From an uncultured Opitutaceae bacterium (GTDB taxonomy: Bacteria; Verrucomicrobiota; Verrucomicrobiia; Opitutales; Opitutaceae), in the NCBI GenBank assembly GCA_937902925.1, contig CALFNN010000083.1:24402-88401 (forward strand): a DNA stretch of 64,000 nt, written 5' to 3'. This document shows positions 1 through 8,522 of the stretch, piece after piece. The notes under the pieces were generated by a model. It ran no database searches, was not told where the DNA came from, and saw only the letters and a program-made list of their open reading frames with translations. The position numbers and the translations under genes are program-made. How positions within the stretch are numbered: the stretch's first letter is position 1; each line of letters opens with the position of its first letter.

Positions 1-1
1 G

Positions 2-2254
2 CCGTCGGCGCTGATCGGAGGCATCGATGTCTACAAGACGGCGGCGGCCAACCAGATTGATGGCGGCCTCGGGGGGTTGATCGATGTTCGCCTCCGCAAG
101 CCGTTCGACTTCGGCGAAGGCCTGCACACGGGCGCCACGGCCGGCGTCACCTACTCGGGACTCGATAACCAGACGCGGCCAAGCTACAACGTGCTTTTCA
201 GCGACACGGCGAACACGGGCATCGGCAAGATCGGCGTGCTGGTCTCCGGCAGCAACAATGTCACGCCGTGGCGCGAGGACAACATCGGCGTCGGCAACCC
301 GTCACCCAGCGCCACCGTGACGACCGGAACCCCGACGGCCCTGGTCGCCACCGGTTACAATCTCTCCGCGTCCTGGGGCGTGTTCAAGACGATCGGGTAT
401 AACGCCGAGATCCAGTGGCAGCCGCAGGAACATCTCCAGTTCTATGCGGGAGTGAACCACAACCAGTGGTCGAACATCGAGGACCAGGTTTCGATGCTGA
501 TCGGCCTGCCGGTGGCGAACGCCGTGGCGGGATCGGGCGTCATGTTCCCGGGCAGCACCACGGCGGTGAAGACCGCCACGTTCACCAACGTCACCGGCAC
601 GTCCTACAGCGTCATCCGCGACCTGAAGGACCGGAGCACGATGGGCTACGTGGGCGCCAACTGGACCTCCGGCAACCTGAAGCTGAACTTCGACCTGAAC
701 CAATTCGTGTCCGCCTACGGTTTCTACAACAACGGGGTCTTTGGCTCCGCGACGATTCCCAGCCTCACCTACGATCTCGGCGGCACCGTGCCCAACGCGG
801 TCGTGACGGGCGCCAGCCTCTACGATCCGAGCATCTACAAGACCGTCCAGGTCATCAACCGGCTGTTCCCCTCCACGGCCAAGGCGACCGCCGGAAAAAT
901 CGACGGCGAATACGGCCTGACGCAGGGGCTGTTCACCAAGATCCTCGGCGGGTTGCGCTACTCCCAGACGGAACAGGACAACAGCAATCTCAACCTCTAT
1001 CTCGGCGCCTACAACATCCCGGCCGCGCAACAGGCCTTGGGCACTTTCCCCAACACCTGGGGCCCCACGCCGATTCAGGATTTCTTCACGGGCTATCGCG
1101 AGGCGCAACCCTCGCAGTATCTCAGCGTGGGAAATTTCGACACGTTCCGGGATCCCGATGCCACGCTGCGGCTGTTCGGCGCTCCCTCCACGGTGACGTC
1201 AAAGAACGACGGCACGGTCAACCCGCTCGGTTTCTTCAAAATAACGGAGAAAACGACGGCCGCTTACCTCATGCCCCAGTTCTCCGGGCGGGTCGGTGAA
1301 ATGCCCTTCGACGGAAATATCGGCCTGCGGGTGGTGCAGACGAAAGAAAACCTGGGCGGCTACCAAACCATCAACCCCGGCACCGCGTCCCAAGGCATCG
1401 GCCCGATCAATCTCTCGAGTTCCTACACCGACTGGCTGCCCAGTCTCAATTATCGGCTGAAGCTCACGGACAAACTCTTCCTGCGGCTCGCGGCGTCGAA
1501 AACGATCACGCGTCCGAACTTTGGCTCGATGTCGCCCTCGCTGACCTTGAATCAGAATCCGATCAATCCGACCGCCAATTCCGGCTCGCAAGGTAACCCG
1601 AACCTGAAGCCGATCCGCTCGACCAACTACGATGTGTCGGTGGAGGATTACCTCACCAAGGATGCGGTGATTTATGCCGCCGGATTTTACAAGGACGTCA
1701 CGGGGTTCATTGCCAACACGACCGGCCCGCAGACTTACGACGGAGTGACCTACCAGATCACCACGCCCGCGAATCTCAACCCGGCGACGATCAAGGGCGC
1801 CGAGGTCGGCTACCACCAGTTCTTCAGTTTCCTGCCGGCGCCGTTCGACGGACTCGGCTTGCAGGCCAACTACACCCTCGTCCAGAGCTCCACGCCGAGC
1901 ACGATCCAGGGCTACAACATTCCGCTGACGAATCTCTCGCGCACGAGCTACAACGCCGTGGCGATGTATGAAAAAGGCCCGCTCTCCGCGCGCCTCGCCT
2001 ACAACTGGCGCGACAAATACGTGACCGGCGTTTCCAACTTCGTGAACGTCGGCCTCCTGCAGCAGGTCGTGCGCGCCTATGGCGATCTCGATGCCTCGCT
2101 GAACTACGAGGTCACGAAAAACGTCCAGATCTCCGTCCAAGGCGTGAACCTCACCAATACGCTGCGGTATCAGTTCTGGGGCTCGCCCCAGTTCCCGTCG
2201 AACGCCTACCTCGACGGCATTTCGCTGATGGCCAACGTCACTCTCCGCTTCTGA
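2..2254 (+). CDS. TonB-dependent receptor, C-terminal part (5' end outside window)
   Basis: The reading frame is already open at base 2 and about 750 residues are visible before the stop at 2252-2254. The first visible residues (ALIGGIDVYKT, then a glycine-rich DGGLGGLIDVRLRKPF) look like the end of a TonB receptor plug domain. The rest is a beta-barrel with alternating aromatic strands and ends in NVTLRF. A terminal phenylalanine is the usual outer-membrane sorting signal. By family knowledge it imports oligosaccharides across the outer membrane using TonB energy. The esterase and glycosidases that follow on the same strand suggest a pectic or galactan-type substrate; that is inference. The TTG codon at 77 is internal and should not be taken as the start. 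No SusD-like gene accompanies it. Confidence 0.92.
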   Translation, partial: PSALIGGIDVYKTAAANQIDGGLGGLIDVRLRKPFDFGEGLHTGATAGVTYSGLDNQTRPSYNVLFSDTANTGIGKIGVLVSGSNNVTPWREDNIGVGNPSPSATVTTGTPTALVATGYNLSASWGVFKTIGYNAEIQWQPQEHLQFYAGVNHNQWSNIEDQVSMLIGLPVANAVAGSGVMFPGSTTAVKTATFTNVTGTSYSVIRDLKDRSTMGYVGANWTSGNLKLNFDLNQFVSAYGFYNNGVFGSATIPSLTYDLGGTVPNAVVTGASLYDPSIYKTVQVINRLFPSTAKATAGKIDGEYGLTQGLFTKILGGLRYSQTEQDNSNLNLYLGAYNIPAAQQALGTFPNTWGPTPIQDFFTGYREAQPSQYLSVGNFDTFRDPDATLRLFGAPSTVTSKNDGTVNPLGFFKITEKTTAAYLMPQFSGRVGEMPFDGNIGLRVVQTKENLGGYQTINPGTASQGIGPINLSSSYTDWLPSLNYRLKLTDKLFLRLAASKTITRPNFGSMSPSLTLNQNPINPTANSGSQGNPNLKPIRSTNYDVSVEDYLTKDAVIYAAGFYKDVTGFIANTTGPQTYDGVTYQITTPANLNPATIKGAEVGYHQFFSFLPAPFDGLGLQANYTLVQSSTPSTIQGYNIPLTNLSRTSYNAVAMYEKGPLSARLAYNWRDKYVTGVSNFVNVGLLQQVVRAYGDLDASLNYEVTKNVQISVQGVNLTNTLRYQFWGSPQFPSNAYLDGISLMANVTLRF

Positions 2255-2350
2255 TGGGGCATCGTTCAGATTTTTAGGAAACCGGCCCCGGGTGCCCGGG
2301 CGACGCGAGTCAACGTCGCACGGCATCCGGGGTCTTTATTTGCCCCGCCA

Positions 2351-3868
2351 ATGATCGCTCGTCCATTCCACGCCTCGGCACTCCAACTGGTCTTCCGCCT
2401 TGGCGTGATGTCCGGGCTCCTCGCCATGGCCGCCGCGCCGCTCGCCGCGGAGGTGCGCTGCACGGGCCTTTTCGGCGATCACATGGTGTTGCAGCGCAAC
2501 CGCGCGGTCCCGGTCTGGGGCGACGCCGCGCCCGGGGAAAATGTGCGGGTCGAGTTTGCCGGTCAGGCCAGGACCGCCACCGCCGACGCCGCCGGCCATT
2601 GGCGCGTGACGCTTGATCCGCTCGCCACCAGCGTCGAACCGCGCCCGTTCAAGGTGCAGGGATCGAACTCGCTCGTGTTTTCCGACGTGCTCGTGGGCGA
2701 AGTCTGGTTCTGCTCCGGCCAGTCGAACATGGAGAAATTCTTCGGCCCGCGGACGGGCCAGCAACCGGTCGACAATCATGATTTGGAAGTGGCCGCCGCG
2801 AACTACCCGCGGCTCCGTCTCTTCCAGGTGCCGCACGCCCCCTTGCCGCCGGAGAGCCCGGCGCTGCTCCACTGGTTGCCGTGCTCGCCGGAGGCGCTGC
2901 AAGCATCGGGGTTTTCGGCCGTCGCCTATTTTTTTGGTCAACAGATTCTCCAGATCCTCGGCGTGCCGGTCGGCCTGATTCACTCCAGCTTTGGCGGGAC
3001 GCGCATCGAGGCCTGGCTGCCCGACGAGGCGTTCGCCGGTCCGCCGCTCCGCGACCTGCCGGACCAGCCGTATTTCGCCTGGATCGCGGGCGTCCAGCGG
3101 ACCGAGCTGTTCCACAGCATGGTCGCGCCGTATGCGCCGTATGCGCTGCGCGGCTTTCTCTGGTATCAGGGCGAGACGAACCTGATGGCGGGCAATGTGG
3201 CCGACTATGCCGCGAAGCAGACGGCCTTGATCGCCGGCTGGCGGCGGGCGTGGGGCGAACCGGACGCACCTTTTTACGGCGTGCTGATCGCACCGATGGA
3301 TTACTCGAAGTGGGAAAAATTCCCGGTGACGGACGCGGCACTCCCGGCCTTTTGGGCGGAGCAGGTCAAGGCGCTCTCCGCCGCGCACGCCGGTTACGTC
3401 GTCACCACCGACCTCGTGGCCAACGTGCACGACATCCACCCGACCGACAAACGCGATGTCGGTCTGCGGCTCGCGCGCCTGGCGCTCGCGGAGACCTACG
3501 GGCGCGCCGACCTTCCGGCGCACGGTCCAACGTTCGCCGCGATGCGCGCGACGGGAAATAGCATCGAGCTGACCTTCGATCACGCCGACGGCCTTCGCTC
3601 CCGCGACGGGCGGCCGCTGACGGGTTTCGTCGTGTCCGGAAAGGAAAACACTTTCCAGCCGGCGGACGCCCGGATCGAGGACGGCAAGGTCGTCGTTTCA
3701 AGCCCCGTCGTGGCGGCGCCGATCGCGGTGCGGTTTGCGTGGAGCGAAACGGCCAACCCGAATCTGATCAACGGGGCCGGTTTGCCGGCGGTGCCGTTTC
3801 GCACCGACGACTGGCCGCTGTTCTATCTTCGTTCCGGTCCGGCCGGCAATCCGGACGCGAACAAGTGA
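2351..3868 (+). CDS. SASA-family (sialate O-acetylesterase-like) carbohydrate esterase
   Basis: This 505-aa protein has a signal peptide (hydrophobic stretch about residues 12-33, AAPLAAE cleavage region). An N-terminal beta-sandwich begins GLFGDHMVLQRN. The SGNH-type hydrolase core has the nucleophile block GQSNM (Ser125), a GGTRIEAW block, WYQGETN, and a C-terminal D-I-H-P with Asp361 and His363 as the likely remaining catalytic residues. Members of this family remove acetyl groups from sialic acids or from plant polysaccharides such as xylan, xyloglucan and pectin. Neighbouring GH2, GH42 and GH106 genes favour a plant glycan ester over sialate. It probably acts in the periplasm or at the cell surface. 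The ATG at 2351 gives a complete signal peptide; no strong ribosome binding site is visible. Confidence 0.88.
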   Translation: MIARPFHASALQLVFRLGVMSGLLAMAAAPLAAEVRCTGLFGDHMVLQRNRAVPVWGDAAPGENVRVEFAGQARTATADAAGHWRVTLDPLATSVEPRPFKVQGSNSLVFSDVLVGEVWFCSGQSNMEKFFGPRTGQQPVDNHDLEVAAANYPRLRLFQVPHAPLPPESPALLHWLPCSPEALQASGFSAVAYFFGQQILQILGVPVGLIHSSFGGTRIEAWLPDEAFAGPPLRDLPDQPYFAWIAGVQRTELFHSMVAPYAPYALRGFLWYQGETNLMAGNVADYAAKQTALIAGWRRAWGEPDAPFYGVLIAPMDYSKWEKFPVTDAALPAFWAEQVKALSAAHAGYVVTTDLVANVHDIHPTDKRDVGLRLARLALAETYGRADLPAHGPTFAAMRATGNSIELTFDHADGLRSRDGRPLTGFVVSGKENTFQPADARIEDGKVVVSSPVVAAPIAVRFAWSETANPNLINGAGLPAVPFRTDDWPLFYLRSGPAGNPDANK

Positions 3869-4036
3869 TTTCAAGCGGACGACAGCTTCGATGACACGGG
3901 CGAATGCCACCTCAACGTCCCGTCGGTCATCGCCTGGCCGTCACGGTGGAACTCTGTCCATTCGACAGTGCGGGACCGGTGGCGAAATCTCTCTGGGTGA
4001 ACCCGGGACAATCTGTTATCCAACCGAAATCGTTCG

Positions 4037-6439
4037 ATGAATTGGCTCCGTGCAATCGCACTTTGGGGTGGTGCCGCAGTCGTCTCCGCGGGGGCGCGTG
4101 AGTTGCGTTCGTTGGACGCCGGTTGGGAGTTTCATTTGGGCGACGTGCCCGGCGCCGAAGCTCCGGGCTTCGATGCGCATGCATGGCGGCGCGTCGACCT
4201 GCCGCACGACTGGAGCATCGAGGGCGCGGTCGACGAGCATGCGCCGTCCTCGGGCGCGGGCGGATTCTTCCCGACGGGCATCGGCTGGTATCGGCGGACG
4301 TTCGTTGCGCCGCCCGCGGCGGCAAACCGGCACGTCGCGGTCGAGTTCGAGGGGGTCTACATGAACGCCGAGGTCTGGCTCAATGGCGTGCGGCTTGGGA
4401 GCCACCCCTACGGCTACACACCGTTCCGCTTCGACCTCCCGCCGGCCCTGAAACCGGGCGGCGAGAACGTGCTGGCGGTGCGTGTCGACAATTCGCAGCA
4501 GATCAACTCGCGGTGGTATTCCGGCTCCGGCATCTATCGGCACGTCTGGCTCGACGTGACCGCTCCGGTGCACGTCGCACCTTGGGGAGTCTGGGCCACG
4601 ACGACGGCGCTGGCGGAAGCTTCGGCGACAGTGCGAATCGAGACGACCGTGCAAAACGACTCGGCCGCGGCCAGCGACGTCGAAGTCGAGACAACGCTCG
4701 CCGATCCGGCGGGGCGCGTCGTTGCGACGGTTCGTGGCGGCGGGCGGGCCGAACCCGGAGGGTCGGTCGTTGTCTCGCGCGACGCGTCGATCGCCCGTCC
4801 GCTTCCGTGGTCGCCGGAGTCACCGGCGTTGTATCGGGCGGCCACGCGCGTTTTGAGCGGCGGGCAAGTGCTCGACGAGACCCGGACGACATTTGGGATT
4901 CGGACGATTCACGTTTCGGCTGCGCGCGGTTTCGAATTGAACGGCCGCACAATCAAGCTGTGCGGCGGGAGCGTGCACCACGACGACGGCGTGCTCGGTG
5001 CGGCGGCGTTCGACCGGGCCGAGGAGCGCAAGGTGGCGCTGCTCAAGGCGGCGGGATTCAACGCCGTTCGGACCGCGCACAATCCGCCGTCGCCGGCGTT
5101 TCTCGACGCGTGCGACCGGCTCGGGCTCCTCGTGGTCGATGAAGCGTTCGACGGCTGGGAAAAGCCGAAGAACAAGCACGACTACAGTGTCTACTTCGAC
5201 GACTGGGCGCAGCGCGACATCGAGGCGATGGTCCGGCGCGACCGCCGCCATCCCTCGGTGGCGCTGTGGAGCCTCGGCAACGAGGTCTACGAGCGCGGCA
5301 GTCCGACCGGAGCGCGCATTGCGAAGGCGCTGGGCGACCGGGTGCGCGAACTCGATCCCTCGCGGCCGGTCACCGCCGGGCTCAACGGCATGGGCAAGGG
5401 CGGCGACTGGACGAAGGAGGACCCTGTTTTTGCGACGCTCGACGTGGCCGGCTACAACTACGAGATCGCGCGGCACGCGGAGGATCACGCGCGGTTGCCG
5501 CAGCGCGTCATCCTCGTGACCGAATCCTACCAGAGCGAGGCGTTCGCGAACTGGGCCATCGCGCACGACGAGAATTACGTGATCGGGGATTTCGTCTGGA
5601 GCGGCCTCGACTACCTCGGCGAGGCGGGCATTGGCCGCGTGTTTCCGCCGGGCGAGAAGGTCGTCAAGCATTGGGAGGGAAATCTGTTTCCGTGGCACGG
5701 CGCCTATTGCGGCGACATCGACCTCACCGGCTGGCGCAAGCCGTCTTCGCACTATCGCGCCATCGTGTGGGATCGCGGCGAGAAACTCTACGCGGCGGTG
5801 ATTGCCCCGACGCCCAACGGTGAGCCGTGGGGCGTCTCGCCCTGGGCGACGCCGACCGCGCTGCCGAGCTGGACGTGGCCCGGGCACGAGGGCGCACCGC
5901 TCACGGTCGAGGTCTACTCGCGGCACGAGGCCGTGCGGCTCTACCTGAACGGCGCGCTGCTCGGCGAGAAACCGACGACCCGCGCGGAGGAATTCAAGGC
6001 GGTGTTCGAGGTGCCGTATGCGCCGGGTGAACTGAAGGCGGTGGGAATCGATGCGGGCCGCGAGATCGAAAAATTTGCGCTGCCGACGGCGGGCAAGGTC
6101 GCGCGACTGCGACTCACCGCAGACCGCGCCGAGGTGCAGGCCGGCGGAGAGGATCTGGCGTTTGTCACCGTCGAGGCCGTCGATGCGCGGGGCATCGTCG
6201 TGCGGGACGCGGACGCCGCGGTGCAGTTCGCACTCGCGGGACCGGCAACATTCGCTGGCATCGGCAACGGCGACATGGCCTCGCTCGAAAGCTACCAGGC
6301 GAACCCGCACTCGCTTTTTCAGGGCCGTGCGCTCGTCGTGCTGCGATCCGTTGCGACCGCCGGCAACATCCGGCTGACTGCGACGACGCCGGATGGCCTA
6401 CGCGGCGAAATCTCGCTTACGTCGGTCGCCGGAAACTGA
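4037..6439 (+). CDS. GH2 beta-galactosidase-like glycosidase
   Basis: This 800-aa protein has an N-terminal signal peptide (MNWLRAIALWGGAAVVSAGA). Domain order is GH2 sugar-binding domain (about 20-180, with LPHDWSIEG), an Ig-like sandwich (about 185-290), a TIM barrel (about 295-560), a DUF4982-like domain (about 575-640) and a C-terminal Ig-like domain (about 690-800). The acid/base is Glu416 in SLGNEVYERG and the nucleophile is Glu496 in LVTESYQSE. The block RTAHNPPSPAFLDACDRLG is typical of GH2 enzymes. The family hydrolyses beta-galactosides, but some members act on beta-glucuronides or beta-mannosides, so exact specificity is open. Its stop lies 10 bp before the GH42 start, so the two are probably co-transcribed. 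Removal of galactan side chains from pectin is the likely role (inference). Confidence 0.93.
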   Translation: MNWLRAIALWGGAAVVSAGARELRSLDAGWEFHLGDVPGAEAPGFDAHAWRRVDLPHDWSIEGAVDEHAPSSGAGGFFPTGIGWYRRTFVAPPAAANRHVAVEFEGVYMNAEVWLNGVRLGSHPYGYTPFRFDLPPALKPGGENVLAVRVDNSQQINSRWYSGSGIYRHVWLDVTAPVHVAPWGVWATTTALAEASATVRIETTVQNDSAAASDVEVETTLADPAGRVVATVRGGGRAEPGGSVVVSRDASIARPLPWSPESPALYRAATRVLSGGQVLDETRTTFGIRTIHVSAARGFELNGRTIKLCGGSVHHDDGVLGAAAFDRAEERKVALLKAAGFNAVRTAHNPPSPAFLDACDRLGLLVVDEAFDGWEKPKNKHDYSVYFDDWAQRDIEAMVRRDRRHPSVALWSLGNEVYERGSPTGARIAKALGDRVRELDPSRPVTAGLNGMGKGGDWTKEDPVFATLDVAGYNYEIARHAEDHARLPQRVILVTESYQSEAFANWAIAHDENYVIGDFVWSGLDYLGEAGIGRVFPPGEKVVKHWEGNLFPWHGAYCGDIDLTGWRKPSSHYRAIVWDRGEKLYAAVIAPTPNGEPWGVSPWATPTALPSWTWPGHEGAPLTVEVYSRHEAVRLYLNGALLGEKPTTRAEEFKAVFEVPYAPGELKAVGIDAGREIEKFALPTAGKVARLRLTADRAEVQAGGEDLAFVTVEAVDARGIVVRDADAAVQFALAGPATFAGIGNGDMASLESYQANPHSLFQGRALVVLRSVATAGNIRLTATTPDGLRGEISLTSVAGN

Positions 6440-6449
6440 ACTCCATTTC

Positions 6450-8522
6450 ATGACCTCACGATTTGTCCGCCCTTTTTTCCTCACCGCTGCGCTCGTCGCA
6501 TCGTTGGCCGCGCCGGCAGCGTCGCGTGCCGCCGGGATTCCGCCGCTGATGCTGGGCTCGGCGTGGTATCCCGAACAGTGGCCGGAGACGCGCTGGGATG
6601 CAGACCTCGCGCTGATGCAGCAGGGCGGATTCAAGATGGTGCGCATCGGTGAATTTGCGTGGAGCAGTCTCGAGCCGTCCGAGGGAAAGTTCGACCTCGA
6701 CTGGATGGAGCGCGCAATTTCCGCCGCCGCCGCGCATGGGATCGTCACGATCATCGGCACGCCGACGGACGCCCCGCCGGCGTGGCTGACCTCGAAGTAT
6801 CCGGAGACGCTGCGCGTCGCGGAGGGCGGCCAGCGGATGGAGCACGGCATGCGCCGCCAGTTTTCCTATTCGAGTGCGAAATATCGCGAGTTGTGCCGGC
6901 TCATGGTCGAACAACTGGCGAAGCGGTTTGGCCACAACCCCAACGTCATCGCCTGGCAGATCGACAACGAATACACCGAGGATTCTTTCGACGACGAGTC
7001 GCGCGGACTCTGGCACCGCTGGCTCGAGGCGAAATACGGTTCGCTCGGCCAGTTGAACCAACAGTGGATGACGGCCTACTGGAGCCAGACCTACAGTGCA
7101 TGGGATCAGATTCCGATGAACACCGGTCGCAACAACCCGGGGCTGCTCCTCGACTACAAGCGGTTCGTCACCGACGAGTGGCGCGGGTTTCAGAAGAACC
7201 AGCTCGACGTCCTTCGCCGCTACGTCGAACCCCGCCAGCTCATCACGACGAATCTCGGCGGCCTCGGCTGGGCGAACCGTTTCAACCGCCGCGTGATCGC
7301 CGGCGACCTCGATATCATCGGCTGGGATCCGTATGTGGGGCAGGGGCATTTCGACTACCAGCGGATTGGTGCGACGCACGATCTCGTGCGCGGCTGGCGG
7401 CGGCAGAATTTCTGGGTCCTCGAGATGCAGCCGGGGTTCGTCGACTGGGCGGGCGTCAGCAACTCACTCAACAAGGGTGAGACGCGCGCGATGATGTGGA
7501 ACGCGGTCGGCCATGGCGCCGACTGCGTGTCGTTCTGGCAGTGGCGCGCGGGGCTCAACGGCCAGGAGCAATACCACGGCGTGCTCGTCGGCGCCGACGG
7601 CCAGCCGGTGCCGATGTATGACGAGATCGCGCAAGCCGGCGCCGAGTTTGCGAAGGTCGGCGCGGCGATCGCGGGCACTTCGCCTGAGGCGCAGGTGGCG
7701 ATCCTGCACGACTACGACAGCCGCTGGTCGATCGATTTCCACAAGCAGACGAACCGGTGGGACAACGTCGACGTCCTGATGAGCTACTACCGACCGCTGC
7801 ACGACCTCGCGCAATCGGTCGACATCGTCGACCCGACCTTTTCGCTGGATCGTTACAAGCTCGTCGTCGCACCCGGGCTGATCGTGATGTCGCCCGAACT
7901 GGCGAAGCATCTGACGGACTATGTCGAGCAGGGCGGGCATCTCGTGCTTGGTCCGCGCTCCGGGATGATGAACGAGTTCAACGCGCTCAATCCCGAGCGG
8001 CAGCCCGGTCCGCTCGTGGCGGCGCTCGGCGGTCGCGTCGAGCAATTCTACGCGTTGCTCGAAGATGCGCCGGTTGCCGGCAAGTGGGGCAATGGCAGCG
8101 CGACGATCTGGGCCGAGCGGCTGTCGACGAAGACTGCGGACGCGGAGGTCGTCATGCGCTACGGCAAAAGCAACGGCTGGCTCGATGGCGAGCCGGCAGC
8201 GATCACGCGGAAAATCGGTCGCGGGACGATCACGTATGCCGGCGCGCTGTTCGACGCGCGGTTGACGCGCGCGATGACAGCGAGCCTGCTTGAGGCGAGC
8301 GGCGTCGCTCCCGCGCCGCTGGCCGTGCCCGAGGGCGTGGAAGTTTGCCGGCGGATCGGCGGAGGTCGCACGGTATTCATTGTGCTCAATTTTTCGAACG
8401 CGGACCAAGCCATCGCATTGCCGCGGGCGATGCGGGACTTGCTGGCCGGCGGGGAAACATCGCGGGTCGTGCTGCCACGCTATGGCGTCGCCGTGTTGTC
8501 CGAGAACGGAGGAGCGCAATGA
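6450..8522 (+). CDS. GH42 beta-galactosidase
   Basis: This 690-aa protein has a signal peptide (FFLTAALVASLAAPAASRAA). The GH42 barrel starts LGSAWYPEQWPE and runs through FKMVRIGEFAWSSLEP. The acid/base is Glu174 in WQIDNEYTED and the nucleophile is Glu325 in VLEMQPGFVDW. A trimerisation-type middle domain and a small C-terminal beta domain follow, as is usual for the family. The frame is open from 6393, but the ATG at 6450 gives the signal peptide and starts after the GH2 stop. Its TGA overlaps the ATG of the next gene (ATGA at 8519-8522), which indicates translational coupling. GH42 enzymes release terminal beta-D-galactose and some accept alpha-L-arabinopyranosides. Together with the GH2 gene it could trim galactan or arabinogalactan side chains. 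Confidence 0.94.
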   Translation: MTSRFVRPFFLTAALVASLAAPAASRAAGIPPLMLGSAWYPEQWPETRWDADLALMQQGGFKMVRIGEFAWSSLEPSEGKFDLDWMERAISAAAAHGIVTIIGTPTDAPPAWLTSKYPETLRVAEGGQRMEHGMRRQFSYSSAKYRELCRLMVEQLAKRFGHNPNVIAWQIDNEYTEDSFDDESRGLWHRWLEAKYGSLGQLNQQWMTAYWSQTYSAWDQIPMNTGRNNPGLLLDYKRFVTDEWRGFQKNQLDVLRRYVEPRQLITTNLGGLGWANRFNRRVIAGDLDIIGWDPYVGQGHFDYQRIGATHDLVRGWRRQNFWVLEMQPGFVDWAGVSNSLNKGETRAMMWNAVGHGADCVSFWQWRAGLNGQEQYHGVLVGADGQPVPMYDEIAQAGAEFAKVGAAIAGTSPEAQVAILHDYDSRWSIDFHKQTNRWDNVDVLMSYYRPLHDLAQSVDIVDPTFSLDRYKLVVAPGLIVMSPELAKHLTDYVEQGGHLVLGPRSGMMNEFNALNPERQPGPLVAALGGRVEQFYALLEDAPVAGKWGNGSATIWAERLSTKTADAEVVMRYGKSNGWLDGEPAAITRKIGRGTITYAGALFDARLTRAMTASLLEASGVAPAPLAVPEGVEVCRRIGGGRTVFIVLNFSNADQAIALPRAMRDLLAGGETSRVVLPRYGVAVLSENGGAQ

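Noticed and set aside
77..79. TTG as start of the first TonB receptor
   Set aside because: The frame is open from base 2 with plug-domain sequence before the TTG, so the gene begins outside the window.
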